Assembly: GCA_945861845.1 (NCBI GenBank)
Contig: CAMAWS010000177.1
Coordinates: 1-6,823, forward strand
Direction: 5' to 3'
From: Candidatus Sulfopaludibacter sp. SbA3
GTDB taxonomy: Bacteria; Acidobacteriota; Terriglobia; 20CM-2-55-15
Length of the DNA stretch: 6,823 nucleotides
A model generated the notes under the pieces. The model searched no databases. It was not told where the DNA came from and saw nothing but the letters and a program-made list of their open reading frames with translations. Positions 1 through 4,953 of this stretch are shown here, piece after piece. Each line of letters begins with the position of its first letter. The stretch's first letter is position 1. The position numbers were made by a program, and so were the translations under genes.

Positions 1-179
1 AAATGATTCGGACTCTGTAATTCGACATTTACCAACTCCCTGATCCGCGCTTCTCTGAACCAGGGAAAATCTTCAAACGGCAAGAAGCGTTCCTTGTCGG
101 CAATCAAGAGCCAAAAGCCCGTTGATGAGACGTTACTTACTTCCGCTGAAGTGTGCTGCCCAAGCTTGCCTGATCTCAT
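1..179 (-). CDS. DUF2442 domain protein (3' end beyond window)
   Basis: The first 59 codons of a minus-strand gene are visible; the stop lies beyond base 1. Translation begins MRSGKLGQHT, and the diagnostic part is GFWLLIADKERFLPFEDFPWF at residues 21-41, followed by a helix and NVEL at 51-54. This is the characteristic DUF2442 core (G-F-W-L, F-L-P-F/Y-E-x-F-P-W-F, then N-V-x-L). The start at 177-179 is supported by an AGGAG seven bases upstream (187-191) and by the family's usual short leader ending in TSAxEVxN. The start lies inside the DUF4160 gene in another frame, so the two genes overlap by 47 bases and must share one transcript. DUF2442 proteins are small, commonly sit next to DUF4160 proteins and have sometimes been suggested to be toxin-antitoxin-like, but no activity is established. 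Family assignment is firm; function is unknown. Nothing visible suggests it is broken. Confidence 0.87.
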   Translation of the reverse strand, partial: MRSGKLGQHTSAEVSNVSSTGFWLLIADKERFLPFEDFPWFREARIRELVNVELQSPNH

Positions 180-378
180 CCTCGTGCTCCTGAATCAATT
201 TGAGCGCGGCTTTAACCTGACGGTCGGTTAAGCCGTAGTTTTGAGCCAACTCGATAGACGGTTCTATCCAGAATTTGGCTTCGCCATCCGGCCCTTTGAC
301 ATGAACGTGCATCCTCGGTTCCTCGCGAGAGAAAAAATAGAAGCGTAGGGAACCGTCGCGAAAAATCGTCGGGCTCAT
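133..378 (-). CDS. DUF4160 domain protein
   Basis: An 81-residue protein covering the whole of a DUF4160 domain. Visible family marks are the MSPTIFRDGSLRFYFF opening (residues 1-16), the histidine motif RMHVHVKG (22-29), the AKFWIEP strand (34-40), and a C-terminal helical half containing LTDRQVKAALKLIQEHEDEIRQAW (50-73). Its length is normal for the family. The ATG at 376-378 is chosen because MxPTIxR is the usual start; the ribosome site is weak (AGG five bases upstream). It is the first gene of a two-gene minus-strand unit whose second member is the DUF2442 gene. A TAAGAT at 386-391 lies directly upstream and could be a -10 box, but no good -35 accompanies it and the message would then be almost leaderless. 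The histidine pair suggests a possible nucleic-acid or metal role, but that is speculation; no biochemical function is known for the family. Confidence 0.9.
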   Translation of the reverse strand: MSPTIFRDGSLRFYFFSREEPRMHVHVKGPDGEAKFWIEPSIELAQNYGLTDRQVKAALKLIQEHEDEIRQAWAAHFSGSK

Positions 379-462
379 GGAACCTATCTTACATTGAAGC
401 GCCTCGGGTCCCTATGCGGCTTGTCGGTCTAACATGAATTGAGTCTCAGAACGTTAGTGGGT

Positions 463-614
463 TAGGCTGCGAAGCTGTCACAGTCTAGGTCCGCCGTATT
501 CTGAATTATTCGTGTTTAGCGCGAGTATCTTACACCTGAAGGCGGCGATTGCGCGAACTGTTAGGTCGCCGGAACCGTGCAGCCTAAGGCCCTAACGGAA
601 TAGGCTGCGAGGCT
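463..614. repeat. Pair of 14-bp direct repeats, 138 bp apart
   Basis: TAGGCTGCGAAGCT at 463-476 and TAGGCTGCGAGGCT at 601-614 agree at 13 of 14 positions. A related word, TGCTGCGAAGCT, occurs again at 2665-2674 inside the element upstream of pgi. This fits remnants of a dispersed intergenic repeat, but the words are short and may partly be chance. Confidence 0.4.
579..608. repeat. 8-bp inverted repeat (possible hairpin)
   Basis: GCAGCCTA at 579-586 is a perfect reverse complement of TAGGCTGC at 601-608, with a 14-base loop. The right arm is also part of the second 14-base direct repeat, so the left arm could pair with the 463-470 copy too. There is no T-tract, so it does not look like a terminator. 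Confidence 0.4.
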
Positions 615-769
615 CAAAAAGGATCGGCGGTACTGCGCACGCTGCTTGATTCCGGGTCGACGCACTCTCGCGCTTTTCGGAGGCTTGGATTTGGCGTAGG
701 TGGGAGCTTTGTCGCGATTTCGGTGGAATAGACAGCTACTTCACTACCACGCGGACGAATCATCGGTCG

Positions 770-796
770 ATCGGGCCTGCATTCGCAGCCGCTCAT
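770..796 (-). repeat. 27-bp motif, inverted copy of 2703-2729
   Basis: Read on the minus strand, this stretch starts ATGAGCGGCTGCGAATGC and matches plus-strand 2703-2729 at 24 of 27 bases. Both copies begin with ATG and translate similarly (MSGCECRPD here, MNGCECKPD there). The flanks do not match. A shorter relative, CGGGCTTGCATT at 857-868, lies just upstream of the rqcH start. It is probably a piece of a dispersed intergenic element. Confidence 0.5.
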
Positions 797-879
797 TATT
801 CTTTATGGCTGGGCGCTTTGCGTCCTGATTCGCGCTATCGCGCTCACGTTTAGCGCCGGGCTTGCATTAAGCTGTTCCC

Positions 880-2598
880 ATGGAGAATTTCGCCCTGATC
901 GCGCTTGTCGAGAACCTCAGGCCAATGATGGCGGACCTGCTCATCCGGCGCGTCATCCAACAACAGGCGAATGGCTTCATTTTCCAGACTCGCTCCGCAA
1001 GGATTCCGGCTATCAAGGTCCTGTTGGAAGCGCGTAACCCTGCGATCTATACGTCGGAGACCAGGCCACCCACGGAAGCGCCGGGATCAGACTTCCTGAT
1101 GATTCTGCGAAAGCACCTGACATCCGCGGAAATCGTCGACTTCCGAAAGCCCTTGTCTGAGCGGGTTATAGAATTTGTCTTCAAGACCACGGTTCCATCG
1201 AGGGAACTCGAAACAATGTCGCTCGTTGTGGAACTCATACCGAACGCGCCAAACCTTATCCTGCTCGACGCCGAACGGCGCCTCGTTTCTTCATGGGTTT
1301 CGCTGACGCCACAGCACGGAATGGGCGAATATGAGCCGTATTCATTCCCGAAATCCGGCGACAAGCTCGACCTGGAGCAGGTCCTGGAGCAGGAACTCCC
1401 CGAATTGGATGCCCTGGCCTCGGTCGAAGATCCACAGGCTGCACTGATGGCGCGTGTCGCCGGACTCGGCCCGGTATTCGCGGCCGAAATCCTGCACCGC
1501 CAGAAAAAGAGCGGCCGCAGTCTTACCGAGGAGATCCGGTCTCTTGTCCAGCACGTCCGAAGCGATTCGAAACTCGCATGGCTTTACACGGAGCTGCCGC
1601 TCAGCCACATCCTGGAACAGAACGACCTGCGAATGCTGAACAAGGCAACCATAAGCCCTGTTGAACTGGAGACTCTCCAACGAAGCCACAGTTCGCGATT
1701 GTTTGCGAATATCCAGGAAGCCGCCAGGTTCTACTACGATGAACTTGAGAGCCTCACGCTGCTCGACCGCGCGAAGTTACCAGTCCTTCGGGACCTTCGG
1801 ACGGCGCACAAGAAGCTTGCGGAGCGTGAGAAGCGGTTACAGCGTGACCAGCAGAGATATGAGGAAGCGGAAGCGCAACAGAAGACCGCCCGGATGCTGA
1901 CGTCGAGCGGCATGAAAATGGATGAGCACTACGACACCGTAACCGTTACCGACTACTTCGGCGACAAGCCGCAACGGATTCAGGTTCCGCTGGATTCATC
2001 CATGAGCCTCCGCGAGAACATCGACAAGCTGTTCAAGCTGCAACAAAAGGCATCGCGCGGCCGAAATCTCGTGGCGCGGAGGCTTTCCGAAATTCGTACT
2101 CGGCGCGGCGCCGCCGACGAGCAAGTCCGCCGTCTCCAGGCCATCAGGGACTGGGACACATGGCTCGCCATCGCAGGCAAGCTCGAAAAGGTTCGTACCG
2201 CCGAGACGGCCGTGCCGGCTGAAACAGAAGCGCCGCGGCGGCGGTTTCGAACCGTGACAATTGATGGCCGCGAAATCCTTATAGGACGCAACAGCCGCGA
2301 GAATGAGGAAGTCACGTTTCACGCCGCTATGCCGGATGATTTCTGGCTCCACGTGGCCGACTACAGCGGGTCGCACGTCGTTGTGCGAAATCCCAACAGG
2401 GAAATAGATCTCGATGAATCCATCCTGGTGAAGGCGGCGCAATTGGCAGCATATTTTTCCCAGGCGCGAAACTCGTCAAAGGTTGAAGTGCACTACACTA
2501 AACGCAAGCACGTCGCCAAACCGAAGCGTTCAAAAACCGGTCTCGTACGATTGGCGGAATTCAAGTCGGTCAAAGTGGAACCGAAAAATTGGGAGTGA
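880..2598 (+). CDS. rqcH: NFACT family protein, RqcH/Rqc2-like ribosome quality control factor
   Basis: A complete 572-residue NFACT protein. Bacterial RqcH binds the large ribosomal subunit still holding a stalled peptidyl-tRNA and recruits Ala-tRNA to add an alanine tail that marks the peptide for degradation; it acts in the cytoplasm. NFACT-N covers about residues 1-190, with LRKHL at 76-80. A helix-hairpin-helix region follows around GLGP (195-198). A long coiled-coil middle has arms at roughly 279-345 and 375-440. NFACT-R runs about 458-560, with GRNSRENEEVTF (469-480), DDFWLHVADYSGSHVVV (486-502), and the terminal YTKRKHVAKPKRSKTGLV (539-556). Length is typical. At the position of the Asp-Arg pair needed by Bacillus RqcH for alanine tailing, this protein has Glu-Arg (94-95). 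The start is set by the conserved MENF opening even though no Shine-Dalgarno is visible before 880. Older annotations call relatives fibronectin-binding protein FbpA. Family is certain; alanine-tailing activity is inferred. Confidence 0.93.
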   Translation: MENFALIALVENLRPMMADLLIRRVIQQQANGFIFQTRSARIPAIKVLLEARNPAIYTSETRPPTEAPGSDFLMILRKHLTSAEIVDFRKPLSERVIEFVFKTTVPSRELETMSLVVELIPNAPNLILLDAERRLVSSWVSLTPQHGMGEYEPYSFPKSGDKLDLEQVLEQELPELDALASVEDPQAALMARVAGLGPVFAAEILHRQKKSGRSLTEEIRSLVQHVRSDSKLAWLYTELPLSHILEQNDLRMLNKATISPVELETLQRSHSSRLFANIQEAARFYYDELESLTLLDRAKLPVLRDLRTAHKKLAEREKRLQRDQQRYEEAEAQQKTARMLTSSGMKMDEHYDTVTVTDYFGDKPQRIQVPLDSSMSLRENIDKLFKLQQKASRGRNLVARRLSEIRTRRGAADEQVRRLQAIRDWDTWLAIAGKLEKVRTAETAVPAETEAPRRRFRTVTIDGREILIGRNSRENEEVTFHAAMPDDFWLHVADYSGSHVVVRNPNREIDLDESILVKAAQLAAYFSQARNSSKVEVHYTKRKHVAKPKRSKTGLVRLAEFKSVKVEPKNWE

Positions 2599-2621
2599 AT
2601 GAATCGCATGCTTGCGGAACT

Positions 2622-2643
2622 CCCCTCCTTGGTTAAGGAGGGG
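2622..2643. repeat. Left terminal hairpin of the palindromic element
   Basis: CCCCTCCTT (2622-2630) and AAGGAGGGG (2635-2643) are perfect complements around a GGTT loop. The innermost pair is T-A (2630 with 2635), whereas the right hairpin has C-G at the equivalent place. Confidence 0.75.
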
Positions 2644-2702
2644 TGGACGCGACCTCAAGAAGATGCTGCGAAGCTACCTTTGAAAGGAGCGGACGGGGTG
2701 GG

Positions 2703-2729
2703 ATGAACGGATGCGAATGCAAGCCCGAT
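2703..2729 (+). repeat. 27-bp motif, copy of 770-796 in inverted orientation
   Basis: It starts ATGAACGGATGCGAATGC and lies in the loop of the 2689-2788 inverted repeat. The match to minus-strand 770-796 is 24 of 27. Of the three differences one is synonymous and two give similar residues if the ATG frame is read, but the frames diverge soon afterwards. Confidence 0.5.
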
Positions 2730-2751
2730 AGGGCGCAGCCATCAAGAATTA

Positions 2752-2771
2752 GATCAAGAGATTCCTTGATC
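2752..2771. repeat. 7-bp stem-loop inside the element
   Basis: GATCAAG (2752-2758) and CTTGATC (2765-2771) are perfect complements around a six-base loop. ATCAAGA also occurs just upstream at 2741-2747, giving an alternative pairing partner. Confidence 0.5.
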
Positions 2772-2785
2772 AACACCACCCCGTC

Positions 2786-2825
2786 TGCGCCGCTTCGGTG
2801 GCTTCGCTTCGTTTTTTTTGGCGCA
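2786..2825 (+). terminator. Possible weak terminator within the element
   Basis: Two hairpins compete here. GCCGC-TTCG-GTGGC (2789-2802) has five pairs including one G-T and a stable tetraloop, but nine bases separate it from the T8 tract (2812-2819), which is too far for a standard intrinsic terminator. TGCGCC (2786-2791) with GGCGCA (2820-2825) instead encloses the T-tract. It may attenuate rqcH readthrough into pgi, but the shape is not canonical. Confidence 0.2.
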
Positions 2826-2829
2826 ACCA

Positions 2830-2851
2830 CCCCTCCTCGTCTGAGGAGGGG
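2830..2851. repeat. Right terminal hairpin of the palindromic element
   Basis: CCCCTCCTC (2830-2838) and GAGGAGGGG (2843-2851) are perfect complements around a GTCT loop. Its downstream arm contains GGAGG about 22 bases before the pgi ATG, probably too far to act as the pgi ribosome site. Confidence 0.75.
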
Positions 2852-2871
2852 AGTTTTGAATAGGAATCTTT

Positions 2872-4233
2872 ATGCTGGAACTCGATTACACGAACGTTCT
2901 CGAAGATGCCGTGGGGGCCGCCCAGGGAATTCCCAGAATCGCTTTCGACAAAGCCGCGGAGTCATCGGTGCACCTTATTGGCAACCTCGATGCCGCCCGC
3001 AAATCCGGAGCGCTTGGCTTCATGGACCTTCCGTTTGATGACGCACCCGTAAAGGCCGTCACGGAGTTTGCCCGGCAACGCGCCATGCCGAACGTCCTGG
3101 TACTTGGAATCGGAGGCTCCGCCCTGGGCCCAATGGCTCTCGATTCAGCGCTTGCACGGCCCAATTCGGGCAGGCGCCTTGTGGTTCTCGACAATATCGA
3201 TCCGGATTTCATCTCCGATACGCTGGAAACGCTCGATCCAAAGGACACGATTGTCAATGTGATCGCCAAGTCGGGTGTCACGGCGGAGACGATGGCGACA
3301 TTCGCAATCGTGCAAAACTGGATGATTGGCGCGCTGGGCGAGGGCCGGGCGCGGGAACATTTTGTGGTGACGACGGATCCGGAAAAAGGCGACTTGCTTG
3401 CGATAGCCCGCCATGAAAATTATCCCGTGTTTGTGATCCCTCCAAATGTTGGCGGACGATTCAGCGTCCTGACTCCGGTGGGTACGTTACCGGCAGCGCT
3501 GCTTGGCTTCAATATCGAATCAATCATGGAGGGCGCAAGACGCGCTGCACACCAGGCGCGCAAGCCTCTTCTTGAGAACCCCGCCCTGGCGGCCGCCTTC
3601 ATTCAGTTCGTCCTCGAACGCGAGCGCAAGAAGTCCATCCTCGTGTTGTTTCCCTATTCACAGGCACTGTGGAAATTCGCGTTCTGGTTCAAGCAACTCT
3701 GGGGAGAGAGCCTCGGCAAGAAGCTCGACCGGCGCGGCCGCGAAGTCTACTACGGGCAGACGCCGACAGCGGCGCTTGGTGTGACAGACCAGCACTCGCA
3801 GCTTCAACTTTTCATCGAGGGCCCAAACGACAAGTCTTTCCTGTTCTGGGACGTGAAGGAGTTCCGCAACAAGCTGCCAATCCACCACCCTTACTCGAAT
3901 TTTGATTCCATGGGCTATCTGCAGGACAAGACAATGTCGCTTCTATTCAGCGCGGAAAAACAGGCGACCGAAATCGCCCTGACCGAAGCAGGACGTCCAA
4001 ATGCGACAATCACCGTCGATCGAATCGACGAGGAAACGGTCGGCGAGTTGCTCATGTTTTCACAGTACTTCACGGCATATGCGGGCGAATTTTATGACAT
4101 AAACGCATTCGATCAGCCGGGCGTCGAATACGGCAAGAAGCTGACATTCGCAATGATGGAACGTTCCGGATTCTCCGAATACAGCGGGAAGATCGAACGA
4201 GTTCGCCAGAAGGGAAAATCAGTTATCCGATGA
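2872..4233 (+). CDS. pgi: Glucose-6-phosphate isomerase
   Basis: A complete 453-residue cytoplasmic enzyme interconverting glucose-6-phosphate and fructose-6-phosphate in glycolysis and gluconeogenesis. The two SIS-type subdomains are evident. Motifs: GIGGSALG (79-86), phosphate-loop AKSGVTAET (132-140), family signature 1 GGRFSVLTPVG (194-204), catalytic Glu279 in WGESLGK, His308 in TDQHSQ, and signature 2 FDQPGVEYGKK (413-423) with catalytic Lys422. All catalytic residues are present. The phosphate loop is unusual: Ala132 and Val136 stand where Ser and Thr are common (SKSGTT). Length fits the compact bacterial class of about 450 residues. The ATG at 2872 has a modest AGGA site (2862-2865) and the usual LDYxN opening. 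The palindromic element ends 16 bases upstream, so the promoter lies either inside it or upstream of it, or pgi is read through from rqcH. The stop codon overlaps the next gene's start. Confidence 0.97.
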   Translation: MLELDYTNVLEDAVGAAQGIPRIAFDKAAESSVHLIGNLDAARKSGALGFMDLPFDDAPVKAVTEFARQRAMPNVLVLGIGGSALGPMALDSALARPNSGRRLVVLDNIDPDFISDTLETLDPKDTIVNVIAKSGVTAETMATFAIVQNWMIGALGEGRAREHFVVTTDPEKGDLLAIARHENYPVFVIPPNVGGRFSVLTPVGTLPAALLGFNIESIMEGARRAAHQARKPLLENPALAAAFIQFVLERERKKSILVLFPYSQALWKFAFWFKQLWGESLGKKLDRRGREVYYGQTPTAALGVTDQHSQLQLFIEGPNDKSFLFWDVKEFRNKLPIHHPYSNFDSMGYLQDKTMSLLFSAEKQATEIALTEAGRPNATITVDRIDEETVGELLMFSQYFTAYAGEFYDINAFDQPGVEYGKKLTFAMMERSGFSEYSGKIERVRQKGKSVIR

Positions 4234-4673
4234 GGCGCCGCATATCACTTTTGTTTTTCATTGGCATTTTCTTCGCGGGATCGACCGCGCTCAGCTATTA
4301 CTACTATTACGTCTACAATCCACCGCTCGAAGCCGCCGACCGCTTCATGACGGCGATGGAGTCTGGAAAGCCCGAGGCCTTGCGCACGGAAATCATCATG
4401 AGCACGGAAACCGAGGGAGTCGAACTGCGTGAACCTACAGATCAGGAGATTAAAGCGCTCGTTGCGACGCGATTTGAGCGAGGCCGGATACTGGACCAGC
4501 GCAGGCGGGAAGGAAACACGCGCGATTTCTACTATCTTGTGTATCGTGAGCCCGATGGGAGCGTTTACGCCCTGGTGATGACGCAGGTGAATGGCCGCTT
4601 TCGCGTTGTGATTCCAGTCATGCCGATGAGCAAGAGGAAGCAGTACCTCTGGGATTACGCATGGACGAACTAG
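4230..4673 (+). CDS. Membrane-anchored protein of unknown function
   Basis: A 147-residue protein that I do not recognise. It opens MRRR followed by a hydrophobic stretch (about residues 5-22), which fits an uncleaved signal anchor or signal peptide; no lipobox cysteine is present. Next comes a striking run of tyrosines (Y23-Y27, Y29), then PPLEAADRFMTAMESG (31-46), a charged helical middle, and strand-like segments DFYYLVYREPDGSVYALVMTQVNGRFRVVIPV (99-130). The helix-then-sheet layout and the 'adrFmtAmesGkpeal' phrase loosely recall small NTF2-like extracytoplasmic domains, a guess only. Its ATG overlaps the pgi stop (ATGA at 4230-4233). The nearest Shine-Dalgarno-like AAGGGA (4210-4215) is 14 bases away, so translation probably depends on ribosomes finishing pgi. 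A functional link with sugar-phosphate isomerisation is not evident. Confidence 0.8.
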   Translation: MRRRISLLFFIGIFFAGSTALSYYYYYVYNPPLEAADRFMTAMESGKPEALRTEIIMSTETEGVELREPTDQEIKALVATRFERGRILDQRRREGNTRDFYYLVYREPDGSVYALVMTQVNGRFRVVIPVMPMSKRKQYLWDYAWTN

Positions 4674-4690
4674 AAGCCTCCCGATATACT
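4662..4690 (+). promoter_or_regulatory. Candidate sigma-70-type promoter for tatA
   Basis: TGGACG (4662-4667; four of six to TTGACA) is 17 bases from TATACT (4685-4690; five of six to TATAAT). The start site would be near 4697, giving a leader of about 22 bases that includes the tatA ribosome site. The -35 lies inside the last codons of the preceding gene. By-eye match only. Confidence 0.4.
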
Positions 4691-4715
4691 GAATTCAGGT
4701 TTTCTCGAAGGAGGC
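4676..4715 (+). promoter_or_regulatory. Possible Shine-Dalgarno-sequestering stem upstream of tatA
   Basis: GCCTCC (4676-4681), two bases after the stop of the 147-aa gene, is the exact complement of GGAGGC (4710-4715), which contains the tatA ribosome site AAGGAGG. A 10-base palindrome CTGAATTCAG (4689-4698) lies in the loop. In a readthrough message the ribosome site could be masked until a ribosome terminates at 4673; a message starting near 4697 would lack the masking arm. Confidence 0.3.
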
Positions 4716-4718
4716 AAC

Positions 4719-4892
4719 ATGTTTAAGTTGGGAATGCCAGAACTGATCATCATTCTAGTCATCGTATTCTTCATTTTTGGTGCGAAGCGCTTGCCTGAAA
4801 TGGGCAAAGGCATCGGCGAGGGCATCAAGAATTTCAAGAAATCGATAAAGGGTGACGACGCGAATAACAACGACAAAGACAAGAGCGCCTAG
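4719..4892 (+). CDS. tatA: Twin-arginine translocase subunit TatA/TatE
   Basis: A complete 57-residue protein, the pore-forming small subunit of the Tat system, which exports folded proteins carrying twin-arginine signals across the cytoplasmic membrane. Seen in order: a short N-terminal periplasmic turn with GMPEL (5-9) including the polar Glu8, a single membrane helix (about 9-20), the near-invariant Phe20-Gly21 hinge, the LP pair (25-26), an amphipathic helix [15 protein letters not shown] (29-43), then a short charged tail rich in Asp, Asn and Lys. It is at the short end of the family, nearer TatE or the minimal TatA. TatB is less likely because the tail is short and the [11 protein letters not shown] pattern is TatA-like. 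The start has a near-perfect AAGGAGG (4708-4714) five bases upstream. tatC is not in the window. It faces selB tail to tail. Confidence 0.94.
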   Translation: MFKLGMPELIIILVIVFFIFGAKRLPEMGKGIGEGIKNFKKSIKGDDANNNDKDKSA

Positions 4893-4953
4893 CTTCAGTC
4901 TCCCTTCCATGGGTGCGCGCAAGCCATCCAATCCATCAATGGGCGCGAATACT
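4893..4953. other. Convergent tatA/selB spacer
   Basis: Sixty-one bases between two convergent stop codons. No strong hairpin with a T-tract is visible in either direction. ATGGGTGCG (4909-4917) and ATGGGCGCG (4939-4947) form a weak direct repeat 30 bases apart, of unknown meaning. Confidence 0.4.

Larger units (their letters stand above)
379..879. other. 501-bp intergenic region with degenerate repeats, no gene
   Basis: This gap separates the divergent DUF4160 and rqcH genes and so should hold both promoters, though none is convincing by eye. It contains a near-identical 14-base direct repeat (463-476 and 601-614), an eight-base inverted repeat (579-586 and 601-608), several TTAGG/CCTAA words, and a 27-base motif shared with the element upstream of pgi (770-796). 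The only open frame of any length is 60 codons on the minus strand (614-796). Its translation (LPPTPNPSLRKARE) looks like the product of a decayed palindromic repeat, not a protein. No tRNA, riboswitch or terminator was recognised. Confidence 0.6.
2689..2788. repeat. Internal 13-bp inverted repeat of the element
   Basis: GCGGACGGGGTGG (2689-2701) pairs with CCACCCCGTCTGC (2776-2788); 12 pairs are Watson-Crick and one is G-T (2691 with 2786). The enclosed 74 bases contain the 27-base shared motif and a smaller stem. Confidence 0.65.
2618..2855. mobile_element. MITE-like nested palindromic element, 238 bp, no transposase
   Basis: The ends are 29-base inverted terminal repeats matching at 24 of 29 positions: the left starts AACTCCCCTCCT (2618-2629) and the right ends AGGAGGGGAGTT (2844-2855). 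Each terminal repeat is itself a hairpin with a 9-bp perfect stem and 4-base loop. Further inside, 2689-2701 pairs with 2776-2788 over 13 bp including one G-T, and smaller stems sit at 2752-2771 and 2786-2825. The plus strand could therefore fold into one multi-branched structure. The element fills nearly all the space between rqcH and pgi, ending 16 bases before the pgi start codon. No target-site duplication is obvious. There is no coding capacity, so any movement would depend on a transposase elsewhere. Similar GGAGGGG/CCCCTCC and GACGGGGTGG palindromes are, from memory, abundant between genes in some bacterial genomes. Confidence 0.65.

Noticed and set aside
426..566. Integron attC site (GTCTAAC at 426-432 with GTTAGGC at 461-467 or GTTAGGT at 560-566)
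   Set aside because: The end boxes fit RYYYAAC and GTTRRRY, but the inner arms do not pair convincingly, the shorter version is only 42 bases, and there is no integrase or cassette array in view.
614..796. 60-codon minus-strand open frame as a small protein gene
   Set aside because: No good ribosome site, repeat-derived composition (PPTPNPSLRKARE resembles translated palindromic repeats), and its first codons are the shared 27-base motif. Treated as intergenic repeat debris.
1996..2442. 148-codon minus-strand open frame
   Set aside because: It lies entirely inside the well-supported rqcH coding region and looks like an antisense shadow.
2789..2819. Standard intrinsic terminator for rqcH
   Set aside because: The UUCG hairpin is followed by nine bases before the T8 tract, too far for the usual architecture; kept only as a low-confidence feature.
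2643..3038. 131-codon plus-strand open frame across the palindromic element and the pgi start
   Set aside because: It runs through the repeat element and then reads pgi out of frame; no family resemblance.
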